A DNA stretch of 64,000 bases from Actinomadura latina NBRC 106108 (lineage in GTDB: Bacteria > Actinomycetota > Actinomycetes > Streptosporangiales > Streptosporangiaceae), in contig NZ_BCQS01000003.1 in the NCBI RefSeq assembly GCF_001552195.1, positions 744,001 to 808,000 on the forward strand, given 5' to 3'. This document shows, piece after piece, positions 17,298 through 25,794 of the stretch. Below the pieces are notes generated by a model. That model worked only from the letters and a program-made list of their open reading frames with translations, was not told the DNA's origin and did no database searches. Each line of letters begins with the position of its first letter. The stretch's first letter is position 1. The position numbers and the translations under genes are program-made.

Positions 17298-18365
17298 GTG
17301 GCGGTGTTCGCCGAAGACGTGAACCTGGCGGGATACACCACGCTGCGGCTGGGCGGCCCCGCCCGCCGCTTCGTCGAGGCGACGACCGAGGCGGAACTGG
17401 TCGCCGCGATCCGCAGGGCCGACGACGAGGGCGAGCCCGTCCTCGTGCTCGGCGGCGGCAGCAACCTGGTCGTCTCGGACGACGGCTTCCCCGGCACCGT
17501 CGTGCACGTCGGCACCCGCGGCACCGAGCGCGCCGCCGCCGACGGCGACCGGATCCTCGTCCGCGTCCGGGCCGGCGAGGACTGGGACCCGTTCGTCGCC
17601 CGCTGCGTCTCCGACGGCCTCGCCGGCGTCGAGTGCCTGTCCGGCATCCCCGGCCGCGTCGGCGCCACCCCCATCCAGAACGTCGGCGCCTACGGGCAGG
17701 ACGTCAGCGAGACGATCGTCGAGGTCCGCGCCTACGACCGGGAGGCCGGCGCCGTCGTCGCGCTCGACCGCGACGCCTGCCGCTTCACCTACCGGCACAG
17801 CGCCTTCAAGGGCAGCGACCGGTACGTCGTCCTGGACGTGACGTACGCGCTGCACGAGGCGGAAGAGTCGCAGCCGATCGCCTACGCCGAACTGGCGCGC
17901 AAGCTGGGCGTCCGGCCGGGCGACCGCGTCACCCTCAAAGAGGCCCGCGACGCCGTCCTCGAACTGCGGCGCGGCAAGGGCATGGTCCTGGACGCCGCCG
18001 ACCCCGACACCCGCAGCGCCGGCTCCTTCTTCACCAACCCCATCCTCGACGCCGCCCAGCTCGCCGAACTGGAACGCCGCGTCGCCGAACGCCTCGGCCC
18101 GGACGCGACGTTCCCGTGCTACCCGGAGGCCGGCGGCCGGGTCAAGACGTCCGCCGCCTGGCTCATCGACCGCGCCGGATTCGCCAAGGGCCACGCCCTC
18201 GGCCCGGCCCGCATCTCCACCAAGCACACGCTCGCCCTCACCAACCCGGGCGGCTGCAGTACAGCCGACCTCCTCGCCCTGGCCCGCGAAGTCCGCGCCG
18301 GCGTCCACGCCGCCTTCGGCGTCACCCTGGTCAACGAACCCGTCATGATCGGCGCCACCCTCTGA
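17298..18365 (+). CDS. murB: UDP-N-acetylenolpyruvoylglucosamine reductase
   Basis: FAD enzyme of peptidoglycan precursor synthesis, reducing UDP-GlcNAc-enolpyruvate to UDP-MurNAc with NADPH; 355 aa. GTG at 17298 chosen for GGGAGGGGA eight bases upstream. Seen: FAD-binding VLGGGSNLVVSDDGF (about 52-66), GIPGRVGATPIQNVGAYGQ, the catalytic serine in SAGSFFTNP (about 237-245) and the terminal NEP glutamate (E347). Type I MurB with insert. Follows hadAB on the same strand. Confidence 0.95.
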   Translation: MAVFAEDVNLAGYTTLRLGGPARRFVEATTEAELVAAIRRADDEGEPVLVLGGGSNLVVSDDGFPGTVVHVGTRGTERAAADGDRILVRVRAGEDWDPFVARCVSDGLAGVECLSGIPGRVGATPIQNVGAYGQDVSETIVEVRAYDREAGAVVALDRDACRFTYRHSAFKGSDRYVVLDVTYALHEAEESQPIAYAELARKLGVRPGDRVTLKEARDAVLELRRGKGMVLDAADPDTRSAGSFFTNPILDAAQLAELERRVAERLGPDATFPCYPEAGGRVKTSAAWLIDRAGFAKGHALGPARISTKHTLALTNPGGCSTADLLALAREVRAGVHAAFGVTLVNEPVMIGATL

Positions 18366-18399
18366 CCTGTGCGCAGCCTGACCAGGGGTTGTAGGGTGG

Positions 18400-18525
18400 A
18401 TGGGTCGAGGGGGAGTAGTCCCAATCGCGTGATCGACATGCTGGCGCCGCCGACGGCGCCCGGTCGCGCGGGCCGATCCAGATCGCGGCGGACGAGACCT
18501 TCGGCCTGGCAGTCATGCCGGGCCG
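18400..18525 (+). ncRNA. yybP-ykoY family manganese riboswitch (limits approximate)
   Basis: The leader of the GDT1-family gene contains the two hallmark loops of the yybP-ykoY element: GGGGAGTAGTCCC (18410-18422) and GACGAGACCTTCGG (18491-18504), separated by a GC-rich arm (GGCGCCGCCGACGGCGCC, a hairpin at about 18443-18460). The downstream gene is a candidate Mn2+ exporter of the UPF0016 family, a known target class for this riboswitch. Exact P1 boundaries were not folded. Confidence 0.75.
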
Positions 18526-18580
18526 GGGTCGAGCGCGCACAGCCCCGCCCTTCGCCCGGCATCCGAGCGAGAGGGATCCG

Positions 18581-19162
18581 GTGTCCGCCTTCCTCATCAG
18601 CCTGGTCGTGATCTTCGTCGCCGAACTGGGCGACAAGAGCCAGCTCATGGCCATGACCTTCGCCACCCGCTTCCGCGCCCTGCACGTGCTGCTCGGCATC
18701 ACGGCCGCGACCGCGATCGTCCACCTGGGGAGCGTCGCGCTCGGCGCGGCGCTCGGGGCCGCGCTCCCGACCGGACCCCTCTCGATCCTCGCCGGCATCG
18801 CGTTCCTCGGGTTCGCCCTGTGGACGCTGCGCGGGGACGAGCTGGACGACGACGAACGCGACAAGGCCCGCCGCGCCACGGGATCGGCGATCCTCGCCGT
18901 CGGCGGCGCGTTCTTCCTCGCCGAACTCGGCGACAAGACGATGCTCGCCACCGTCACCCTCGCCGCCGACCACGGCGGGTTCCTCGCGCTGACCGGCGTG
19001 TGGGCCGGCTCGACGATCGGCATGGTCGCCGCCGACGCGCTCGCCATCGTCGCCGGCCGGCTGCTCGGCCGGAACCTCCCCGAGCGCGTCATCAAGTACG
19101 GCGCCGCCGCCGGATTCGCCATATTCGGCGCCATCCTGCTCGCCGAGGGCATCGCCGCCTGA
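18581..19162 (+). CDS. GDT1/TMEM165 (UPF0016) family cation transporter, probable Mn2+ exporter
   Basis: 193-aa membrane protein with an internal duplication: each half carries the family motif, VAELGDKSQLMAM near residue 12 and LAELGDKTMLATV near 114. Six or so transmembrane helices. Family members export Mn2+ (or Ca2+) in exchange for protons. GTG start at 18581 with GAGAGGGA just upstream; an upstream GTG-less extension through the riboswitch is not credible. The yybP-ykoY element in its leader makes manganese the likely substrate and inducer. Confidence 0.9.
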   Translation: MSAFLISLVVIFVAELGDKSQLMAMTFATRFRALHVLLGITAATAIVHLGSVALGAALGAALPTGPLSILAGIAFLGFALWTLRGDELDDDERDKARRATGSAILAVGGAFFLAELGDKTMLATVTLAADHGGFLALTGVWAGSTIGMVAADALAIVAGRLLGRNLPERVIKYGAAAGFAIFGAILLAEGIAA

Positions 19163-19181
19163 CGGAACGGGAACCACTAGG

Positions 19182-19197
19182 GGCAAGGGCCCTTGCC
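19182..19197. promoter_or_regulatory. Perfect 16-bp palindrome upstream of a GntR gene
   Basis: GGCAAGGGCCCTTGCC, perfect dyad, 20 bases after the GDT1 stop and 47 before the GntR start. Could be the autoregulatory operator of the GntR protein or a short terminator; no T run follows. Confidence 0.45.
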
Positions 19198-19243
19198 GGC
19201 CGCGGGGCGCGTCGCGGTAGGGCCCCGGACTTGGAGTACGACC

Positions 19244-19948
19244 GTGGCCCTACCCGCCCCCCTCCCCCCGCCCCGGCCGGCGCTCGGCACCCGGCCGCAG
19301 CTGAGCGACGAGGCCGCCGCCCGCATCCGTGAGCTGATCATGGACGGCCGGCTCCGGCCCGGTGAGTTCCTCCGGCTGGAACGGCTGGCCGCCGAGTTCG
19401 GCATCAGCGTCACGCCCGTCCGGGAGGCGCTGAAGTCGCTGCGCAGCGAGGGCTTCGTGGTGCTGGAGCCGAGACGCGGGTTCGTCGTCGCGCCGCTGTC
19501 GAAACGCGACGTCCAGGACCTGTTCTGGGTGCAGGCCGGCATCGCCGCCGAACTCACCGCCCGCGCCGCCCTCCGCGCCGACGCCGGCCTGCTCCGGGAG
19601 CTGGACGGGCTCCAGCGCGCCCTGGAACGTGCCATGGCCGCGCGCCGACCCGACCTGCAGGAGGAGTACGACCACCTCTTCCACCGGGCGGTCAACCTGG
19701 CCGCCGACTCCCCGAAGCTCGCCTGGTCGCTCGCGGCGGCGGCCCGGTACGTCCCGCGCGGGCTGTACGGGCGGCTCGACGACTGGCCCGGACTCGCCGT
19801 CCGCGACCACGCGCGGATCCTGGCGGCGCTGCGGGACGGGGACGCCCGGACGGCCGGCACCGAGATGCGCGGCCACATCGTGCGCACCGGGGAGCTGCTG
19901 ACCGCCCACCTCGAACGCCGCGGACTGTGGCGCCCGGCCGGCCACTAG
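19244..19948 (+). CDS. GntR-family regulator (FCD domain)
   Basis: 234 aa. Seen: winged helix at about 22-85 (IRELIMDGRLRPGEFLRLERLAAEFGISVTPVREALKSLRSEGFV, then wing VLEPRRGFVVAPL) and an all-helical FCD ligand domain at about 95-220 with DHLFHRAVNLAA and RDHARILAALRDGD, the metal-ligand-like positions. GTG start at 19244 with GGAG eight bases upstream. Stand-alone; target unknown. Confidence 0.88.
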   Translation: MALPAPLPPPRPALGTRPQLSDEAAARIRELIMDGRLRPGEFLRLERLAAEFGISVTPVREALKSLRSEGFVVLEPRRGFVVAPLSKRDVQDLFWVQAGIAAELTARAALRADAGLLRELDGLQRALERAMAARRPDLQEEYDHLFHRAVNLAADSPKLAWSLAAAARYVPRGLYGRLDDWPGLAVRDHARILAALRDGDARTAGTEMRGHIVRTGELLTAHLERRGLWRPAGH

Positions 19949-20005
19949 CTTGGACGGCGTGAGCCCGAGGACGAGCGCCGCGGAACGCCCCGCCGACCCG
20001 GAACG

Positions 20006-21118
20006 CTAGCCCGCGAGCCAGGCGTCGACGCCGTCCAGCAGGGTTTTGCGCAGGTCGTCCGGAGCGGCCGACGCCCTGATCGACTGCCGGGCCAGCTCCG
20101 CCAGTTCGGCGTCGGAGAACCCGTGGTCGGTGCGGGCCAGCTCGTACTGGCGGGCCAGCCGCGACCCGAACAGCAGCGGGTCGTCCGCGCCCAGCGCGAT
20201 CGACGCGCCCGCCTCGAACAGCCGCCGCACCGGGACGTCCGACGCCGTCGCCGCCACCCCGAGGCCGACGTTCGACGCCGGGCACACCTCCAGCGTCACG
20301 CCCCGGTCGACGATCGCCGCCAGCAGCCGCGGGTCCTCCACGGCGCGGACGCCGTGCCCGATCCGGTCGGCGTCCAGCGTGTCCAGGCACTCCCGGACGC
20401 TCGCCGGGCCGAGCAGTTCGCCGCCGTGCGGGTCCGACAGCAGCCCGCCGCGCTTCGCGATCCGGAACGCGCCCTCGAAGTCGTAGGCGCGGCCCCGCCG
20501 CTCGTCGTTGGACAGCCCGAACCCGACCACGCCCTTGCCCGCGTAGCGGACGGCGAGCCGCGCGAGCGTCTTGGCGTCCAGCGGATGCCGCGTCCGGTTC
20601 GCCGCGATCACGACGCCGATGCCGACGCCGGCCGCCTCCGACGCCTCCCGCGCCGCGTCCAGCACCAGTTCGACGGTCGGAGTCAGCCCGCCGAACTTCG
20701 CCGCGTAGCCGCTCGGATCGACCTGGATCTCCAGCCAGCCCGACCCCTCCGCCGCCTCGTCCTCCGCGGTCTCGCGCAGCAGGCGGCGCAGGTCGTCCGG
20801 CGTCCGCAGCACCGAGCGCGCGATGTCGTACAGGCGCTGGAACCGGAACCAGCCGCGCTCGTCGGTCGCGTGGAGCTTGGGCGGCCAGTCCTCGACGAGC
20901 GCGTCCGGCAGGTGGACGCCGTGCCGGCCGGCGAGCTCCACCATCGTCGAATGCCGCATCGACCCGGTGAAGTGCAGATGCAGGTGCGCCTTCGGGAGCA
21001 GGGCCACGTCCGGACGGGCGGCGCCCCGCGCGGTGGCGGGCTCCCCGTCGCTCGGCACGGAGCGGTCCGGCACGGAGTGCTGCTGGGCCGGGCGGGCTGA
21101 AACGGTACTGGCCTCCAT
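20006..21118 (-). CDS. add: Adenosine deaminase family amidohydrolase
   Basis: Zinc amidohydrolase converting adenosine to inosine, 370 aa from the ATG at 21118. Seen: HLHLH metal motif (45-49), FTGSMRHSTMVEL, HGGE as the HAGE catalytic motif, RIGHGVRAVED and the terminal metal region ADDPLLFGS. The 40-residue lead before the HLHLH motif is longer than usual and has no ribosome site, so the true start may be internal (for example a GTG at V38) or upstream. The substituted HFTGSM instead of HLEGA is typical of actinobacterial ADA-like proteins, so adenosine specificity is likely but not proven. Confidence 0.88.
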   Translation of the reverse strand: MEASTVSARPAQQHSVPDRSVPSDGEPATARGAARPDVALLPKAHLHLHFTGSMRHSTMVELAGRHGVHLPDALVEDWPPKLHATDERGWFRFQRLYDIARSVLRTPDDLRRLLRETAEDEAAEGSGWLEIQVDPSGYAAKFGGLTPTVELVLDAAREASEAAGVGIGVVIAANRTRHPLDAKTLARLAVRYAGKGVVGFGLSNDERRGRAYDFEGAFRIAKRGGLLSDPHGGELLGPASVRECLDTLDADRIGHGVRAVEDPRLLAAIVDRGVTLEVCPASNVGLGVAATASDVPVRRLFEAGASIALGADDPLLFGSRLARQYELARTDHGFSDAELAELARQSIRASAAPDDLRKTLLDGVDAWLAG

Positions 21119-21246
21119 GACCCAATGCTGCCGGATCATCGGCCCCGCCGAATCCCGTACACGCAGGATCACCACACCGGACTACCTCGTATGACACGCG
21201 GCGGCCATCCCGTTCATGGGCATCTCGGAAAAACTTCGGCACCGCG

Positions 21247-21275
21247 TGCAACCCCACCCGGGCACCGTGCGTATA
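21247..21275 (+). promoter_or_regulatory. Possible ECF sigma promoter for the 21341 gene and sigma cluster
   Basis: TGCAAC (21247-21252) and CGTAT (21270-21274) with a 17-base spacer resemble AAC/CGT-type ECF promoters; the ECF sigma gene lies downstream, so autoregulation is possible. Confidence 0.35.
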
Positions 21276-21340
21276 CGAGGGGCGCCAGAGAGATACGGGC
21301 CACCCCCCGCAGCAAGACACCGGGCAGAGAGGGATACACC

Positions 21341-22270
21341 ATGATCACGCTGAAGGCCGCCTTGATCGCCGCGTCCGCCGTCGGGACCGTCGCCGTCGGC
21401 GGCGGCGCCACCTGGGCGATGACCGGCACCCACCATGAGGCGGGCCTCCAGTCGAGCGGCGCCCAGGCTCCGGCGGCCGCGCGCCAGGCGGAGGACCCGG
21501 CGCCCAAGACGCTCCCGACCTGCCTCCCGGCCAGGTCCGAGCTGCCCAAGGGAGTCGAGCTGCCCAAGGGAGTCGAGCTGCCCAAGGGCACGGTGCCCGA
21601 GACCGGCGCGAAGAAGCAGGTCGAGCAGCGGCTCAAGCAGAACCCGGTCACGAAGGACCTGCCCGAGACCGGCGTCCCCGCCCAGGACGTCCCGAAGGCG
21701 GAGCTCCCCGCGACGGACGCGCAGGCCCCGAACCTCAAGGGCAAGGTCCCGGCGAACCTGCCGACCTGCGCGCCGTCCGCCAAGGACCTGCCGGGCGCCC
21801 CGGCGGCCAAGCCGTCCGCGCGCGTCCCCGCAAAGCCGGGCCCGGCCGCCCTGCCGAAGCTCGACTGCAGCACCCTGCGGCCCGCGGTGAAGGTCGGCGG
21901 CACGGTCGAGAAGGCCGTCATGCTGCCGAAGGGCCTGCGCTACGCCTCGGCCGTCCCCGGCACCGCCGACCTGCGCGAGAAGAAGATCTGCGCGGTCACC
22001 CAGAAGTGGACCGGCGAGGCCGGCCGGTGGCTCACCGTCGAAACGCTGAAGACGCCGGCCGGGATGACGCAGAATCAGCTCCGGCAGGCGCTGCGGCTGC
22101 CCGAGGGTGGCACCCCGGTGACCGTGGCGGGCGTCGCGGGCTGGCAGAGCCCGAACGGCGGCGGCGTGCTGCTGTTCGACCCGAGCGGATACTCGCTGTT
22201 CGTCAACGGCAGCCCCGTCCTCGCCGGCGGGCCTCGGGACGTGGCCACCGCGCTGCGGCAGGCGCGCTGA
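21341..22270 (+). CDS. Exported hypothetical protein with ELPKGV repeats
   Basis: 309 aa, family not recognised. Seen: N-terminal signal or anchor helix (residues 5-28), a long Pro/Ala/Lys-rich region with three copies of ELPKGV (about 67-82) and related xLPxTxx segments, two LPTC motifs (PTCLPARSEL and PTCAPSAKDL), then a C-terminal globular part of about 120 residues (LPKGLRYASAVPG ... VTVAGVAGWQSPNGGGVLLFDPSGYSLFVNG). Start ATG has GAGAGGG upstream. Ends in a hairpin before the ECF sigma gene. Cell-surface linker or sensor-like role is inference. Confidence 0.75.
   Translation: MITLKAALIAASAVGTVAVGGGATWAMTGTHHEAGLQSSGAQAPAAARQAEDPAPKTLPTCLPARSELPKGVELPKGVELPKGTVPETGAKKQVEQRLKQNPVTKDLPETGVPAQDVPKAELPATDAQAPNLKGKVPANLPTCAPSAKDLPGAPAAKPSARVPAKPGPAALPKLDCSTLRPAVKVGGTVEKAVMLPKGLRYASAVPGTADLREKKICAVTQKWTGEAGRWLTVETLKTPAGMTQNQLRQALRLPEGGTPVTVAGVAGWQSPNGGGVLLFDPSGYSLFVNGSPVLAGGPRDVATALRQAR
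21539..21589 (+). repeat. Tandem 18-base coding repeat (three units, last partial)
   Basis: Unit GAGCTGCCCAAGGGAGTC encoding ELPKGV, at 21539, 21557 and 21575; identical at DNA level, so recently expanded. Confidence 0.9.
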
Positions 22271-22279
22271 CCCGAGCAC

Positions 22280-22313
22280 GGGCGGGCGGCCCTGGCGCGG
22301 GGGCCGTCCGCCC
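22280..22313 (+). terminator. Terminator hairpin before the sigma gene
   Basis: GGGCGGGCGGCCC / GGGCCGTCCGCCC, 13 bp with one G-T pair, 8-base loop. Confidence 0.6.
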
Positions 22314-22353
22314 GGTGGAAGGACCGGAACCGCACTAGCCGGGACGGAGCACA

Positions 22354-22863
22354 GTGGGGCGTCGAGACGACGAGTCGTTCGTGGAGTTCGTGGCGGCACG
22401 CGGCGATGCCCTGCTGCGCACCGCGGCGTTGATGTGCGGGGCCCGGCAGGACGCCGAGGACATCCTGCAGACCGCGCTGGAGAAGGCCTACCGCCACTGG
22501 GGGCGGCTGGAGGCGGACAGCGATCCGGAACCCTACGTCCGCCGCATCCTGGTCAACCTCGTGATCAGCCGCGCCCGCCGGTGGAAGGTGCTCCGCGAGA
22601 TCCACATGGAGCGGCTCCCGGAGACGCCCGCCGCATCGCCGAACCACGCCGTCGAGCTGAGGGGGACGCTCATGGACGAGCTGCGCAAGCTCGGCCCGCG
22701 GCAGCGGGCGGTACTGGTCCTGCGCTTCTGGGAGGACCTCTCGGAGGCGGAGACGGCGCAGGCGCTCGGCTGTTCGGTCGGAACGGTCAAGAGCCAGGCG
22801 TCCCGGGGGCTCGCCAGGCTCCGGGAGCGCCTCGACACGAACCTGGCGCCACTGGGGAGATGA
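22354..22863 (+). CDS. SigE-family ECF RNA polymerase sigma factor
   Basis: 169 aa. Seen: region 2 FVAARGDALLRTAALMCGARQDAEDILQTALEKAYRHWGRL (about 11-52) and region 4 VLRFWEDLSEAETAQALGCSVGTVKSQASRGLARLRE (about 125-162). Actinobacterial SigE-type ECF. GTG start, GGAG-like site upstream. Three bases separate it from the next gene, a membrane protein of the anti-sigma layout, indicating co-expression. Confidence 0.93.
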   Translation: MGRRDDESFVEFVAARGDALLRTAALMCGARQDAEDILQTALEKAYRHWGRLEADSDPEPYVRRILVNLVISRARRWKVLREIHMERLPETPAASPNHAVELRGTLMDELRKLGPRQRAVLVLRFWEDLSEAETAQALGCSVGTVKSQASRGLARLRERLDTNLAPLGR

Positions 22864-22866
22864 GCG

Positions 22867-23619
22867 ATGGACCTGGAGAGTGAACTGCGGAAGGCCATGG
22901 CCGAGCGGGTGGCCGGGACGTCCGCGTCGCCGTCGCTCGTCACCGACGTCAAACGGCGGCACCGGCGCCGGAGGGCCCGGATGCACGCCGCCGCGGGCGT
23001 GGCCGCCGCCTCCGTCGCCGCGCTCGCCCTCGTGCCCACCTATCAGTCGTTCCGGGCCGCACCGGCCGGGAGTTCCGAGACGGCGCGCCCCACCGCCACC
23101 GTCCCGGCGTCCCGGCCGCCGGAGCGACCTCCCGCCCCGGGCCTCCCCGCGTCCCCGCCGTCCAAGGGGAGGCCCGAGGCGGGAGCTTCACCGAACCCGG
23201 AGCCGCACCCGTCGTCCGGCGCCGGGACGGAACCGCGCAAGCCAGGTGCGGACGGCGTGGTCGGCAGGCTGCCGGGCTGGATCACCTACATTCCGGGCGG
23301 CCTGACCGCGACCGGCCCGTGCCGGGCGGCCCGGGACGCCGACCGCGAGACCACGACGTGCGCCTGGCGCGGCACGGCCGGCTGGGTGGAGATCGCCCTG
23401 GTGAAGGGCAGCGGATTCAGCGGCCCGGGCGACCTCATACGCACACCGGGCGTCCCGGGCCGCACGTCCGTCCGGGGGATGCCGGCGCTGACCGGCGACC
23501 GCGCCGACTCGGCGCGGCAGATCTCATGGCTGGCCCGGCCCGGAGTCGGCGTCACCGTGACCGCGCAGGGATCGGCGAAGGACCAGCTCATGCGCATCGC
23601 CGAAGGAGTACGCCCCTGA
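22867..23619 (+). CDS. Single-pass membrane protein, probable cognate anti-sigma factor
   Basis: 250 aa. Seen: 35-residue cytoplasmic part rich in basic residues (LVTDVKRRHRRRRAR), one transmembrane helix (about 40-58), a Pro/Ser/Gly-rich external linker (60-130) and a C-terminal domain with two cysteines (GPCRAARDADRETTTCAWRG). No HxxxCxxC zinc motif. Position right after the sigma gene suggests it restrains that sigma at the membrane; I cannot confirm this from a domain match. Confidence 0.75.
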   Translation: MDLESELRKAMAERVAGTSASPSLVTDVKRRHRRRRARMHAAAGVAAASVAALALVPTYQSFRAAPAGSSETARPTATVPASRPPERPPAPGLPASPPSKGRPEAGASPNPEPHPSSGAGTEPRKPGADGVVGRLPGWITYIPGGLTATGPCRAARDADRETTTCAWRGTAGWVEIALVKGSGFSGPGDLIRTPGVPGRTSVRGMPALTGDRADSARQISWLARPGVGVTVTAQGSAKDQLMRIAEGVRP

Positions 23620-23719
23620 TACCCGCCCTGGCGGGACGGTTCACAGCGGAGAGGGGCCGCTGCGGGACGTCCCGTCCGGGCGTCTGCGGACGGGGCCGGG
23701 CATGCCCCGTCCACATGAG

Positions 23720-23753
23720 ACCGGCCCCGGGCACGTGTGCGCCCGGGGCCGGT
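23720..23753. terminator. Bidirectional terminator hairpin
   Basis: Perfect 13-bp stem ACCGGCCCCGGGC / GCCCGGGGCCGGT with an 8-base loop, between the convergent membrane-protein and aminotransferase genes. Confidence 0.8.
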
Positions 23754-23759
23754 TCATGC

Positions 23760-23790
23760 GTGCAGGTTCAGTTCCGTGCAGGTTCAGTTC
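23760..23790. repeat. Tandem duplication over the aminotransferase stop
   Basis: GTGCAGGTTCAGTTC occurs at 23760-23774 and 23776-23790. The right copy holds the stop and last codons of the aminotransferase; the left copy is a spare downstream of it. Confidence 0.85.
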
Positions 23791-24995
23791 GCCTCGGCGA
23801 GCAGCTTCGCGACGCGCGAGACGCCCTCGACGAGGTCGTCGTCGCCCAGTGCGTAGGAGAGGCGGAAGTAGCCGGGCGTGCCGAACGCCTCACCCGGCAC
23901 CAGCGCGACCTCCGCCTCTTCAAGGATCAGCGAGGCCAGCTCGACCGACGTCTCCGGGCGCTTGCCGCGCAGCTCCTTGCCCAGCAGCGCCTTCACCGAC
24001 GGGTAGGCGTAGAACGCGCCCTCCGGCTCGGGGCACACCACGCCGGGGATCTCGTTCAGCATCCGCACGATCGTCTGGCGGCGCCGGTCGAACGCCTTGC
24101 GCATCTCCGCCACGGCCGACAGGTCGCCGCTCACCGCGGCGAGCGCGGCGGCCTGCGACACGTTCGCCACGTTGGACGTCGCGTGCGACTGGAGGTTCTG
24201 CGCGGCCTTGACGACGTCCGCCGGGCCGATCAGCCAGCCCACCCGCCAGCCCGTCATCGCGTACGTCTTCGCCACGCCGTTCAGGACGAGCGTCCGGTCG
24301 GCGAGCTCCGGCACCACCACGGGCATCGAGTGGAACTCGGCGCCCCCGTACACGAGGTGCTCGTAGATCTCGTCGGTGACGACCCAGAGGCCGTGCTCGT
24401 CGGCCCAGCGTCCGATGGCCTCGATCTCGTCCCGCGAGTACACGGCGCCGGTCGGGTTGGACGGCGACACGAACAGCAGCACCTTCGTCCGGTCCGTGCG
24501 GGCCGCCTCGAGCTGCTCGACGCTCACCTTGTAGCCGGTGGTCTCGTCGGCGACGACGTTCACGGCTACGCCGCCCGCCAGCTTGATCGACTCGGGGTAG
24601 GTGGTCCAGTACGGGGTCGGGACGATCACCTCGTCGCCCGGGTCGAGCAGTGCCGCGAACGCCTCGTACACCGCCTGCTTGCCGCCGTTGGTCACGAGGA
24701 CCTGGTTCGCCTCGACCCGGTAACCCGAGTCGCGCTCGGTCTTCTCGGCGATGGCGGCGCGCAACTCCGGCAGCCCGCCCGCCGGCGTGTACTTGTGGAA
24801 GCGCGGCACCCCGCAGGCGGCCACCGCCGCCTCGACGATGTAGTCGGGCGTGGGGAAGTCGGGCTCGCCCGCGCCGAACCCGATGACCGGACGGCCCGCC
24901 GCCTTCAGCGCCTTGGCCTTGGCGTCGACGGCCAGCGTGGCGGACTCGGATATCGCGGCGATGCGCTTGGAGATGCGAGGACGGTCAGTGCTCAT
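23784..24995 (-). CDS. aspC: Class I pyridoxal-phosphate aminotransferase (AspC/PatA-like)
   Basis: 403 aa, fold type I. Probably aspartate:2-oxoglutarate or aromatic/prephenate aminotransferase. Seen: N-terminal [15 protein letters not shown] typical of the I-gamma aspartate group, [10 protein letters not shown] (41-50), substrate Asn180 in SPSNPTG, Asp208 and Tyr212 ([12 protein letters not shown]), PLP Lys243 in [16 protein letters not shown], and C-terminal FRLSYAL. ATG at 24995 with GGGGG upstream; the frame runs 44 codons further without support. Located beside the tRNA-Trp/secE block, as in many actinobacteria. Confidence 0.93.
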   Translation of the reverse strand: MSTDRPRISKRIAAISESATLAVDAKAKALKAAGRPVIGFGAGEPDFPTPDYIVEAAVAACGVPRFHKYTPAGGLPELRAAIAEKTERDSGYRVEANQVLVTNGGKQAVYEAFAALLDPGDEVIVPTPYWTTYPESIKLAGGVAVNVVADETTGYKVSVEQLEAARTDRTKVLLFVSPSNPTGAVYSRDEIEAIGRWADEHGLWVVTDEIYEHLVYGGAEFHSMPVVVPELADRTLVLNGVAKTYAMTGWRVGWLIGPADVVKAAQNLQSHATSNVANVSQAAALAAVSGDLSAVAEMRKAFDRRRQTIVRMLNEIPGVVCPEPEGAFYAYPSVKALLGKELRGKRPETSVELASLILEEAEVALVPGEAFGTPGYFRLSYALGDDDLVEGVSRVAKLLAEAN

Positions 24996-25251
24996 GCCCC
25001 CATCGTTACAGATCGCCGTTCGTGACCCGAGCCATATATCCGCGCCGGTCACGTCGGCCCCGCCGCCGGCCGGTGAACGATGTCTGAGTATCGGTTCGAC
25101 GCAGGGCCCTCCGCCACGTAGACTCACCCTCCAAGTGACGCGTCACCGGTATACGAGCCTGTCCGCACGCGGGCATCAACGTGAGGCCGTAAGCTGGGAC
25201 CCGGCACCGTCCCGATCCCATGGTCGGGTGTTCTCCTTAGCCGGAGAATGA

Positions 25252-25324
25252 AGGGCAGTGGCTCAATTGGTAGAGCTCCGGTCTCCAAAACCGGCGGTTG
25301 GGGGTTCGAGTCCCTCCTGCCCTG
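25252..25324 (+). tRNA. tRNA-Trp (anticodon CCA)
   Basis: Acceptor AGGGCAG/CTGCCCT, anticodon CCA at 25285-25287 in loop CTCCAAA, T arm GGGGGTTCGAGTCCCTC, discriminator G as required for tRNA-Trp. Sits just upstream of secE, a conserved bacterial arrangement. Confidence 0.98.
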
Positions 25325-25447
25325 CGAGGTGCGGTGCGCGCACCCGTGCCGGTCGCGTCACGGCGGGCGCCGTGGCAGGCCACGGCGCGGGATCGGGCGG
25401 CAACCACGTGGTGGTTGGATCACGACCTATGAGGTGAACGGCGGCAA

Positions 25448-25717
25448 ATGGCGACTGAGACGCGCGACGAGCGCGACGAGCCCGAGGCCAAGGACGAAGG
25501 CAAGGGCAAGGGCAGGAAGAAGGCCCCGTCCAGGCGGACCTCGCCCGCGCTGTTCGTGCGCCAGGTCCTCGCCGAGCTGCGCAAGGTCATCTGGCCCACG
25601 CGGCGGGAGCTGGTCACCTACACGACCGCGGCACTGGTGTTCGTGCTGATCATGGTCGCGGTCGTCTCCGGCTTCGACTACGGGCTGCAGAAGGGCGTCT
25701 ACGCCATCTTCGGCTGA
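25448..25717 (+). CDS. secE: Preprotein translocase subunit SecE
   Basis: 89-aa essential SecYEG subunit. Seen: a charged Lys/Arg/Glu-rich N-terminus (residues 1-35), amphipathic helix [24 protein letters not shown] with the conserved KVxWPTxxE motif, and one C-terminal transmembrane helix. ATG start, GAGGTG upstream. First gene of the secE-nusG-rplK-rplA group. Confidence 0.96.
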   Translation: MATETRDERDEPEAKDEGKGKGRKKAPSRRTSPALFVRQVLAELRKVIWPTRRELVTYTTAALVFVLIMVAVVSGFDYGLQKGVYAIFG

Positions 25718-25794
25718 CGTCCCGGCCGCGGGTCCGACCTGGCCCGCCGCACCCTTTGCAAGTCCATCACCGCAGACCGAGAGAAAGAGTCACT

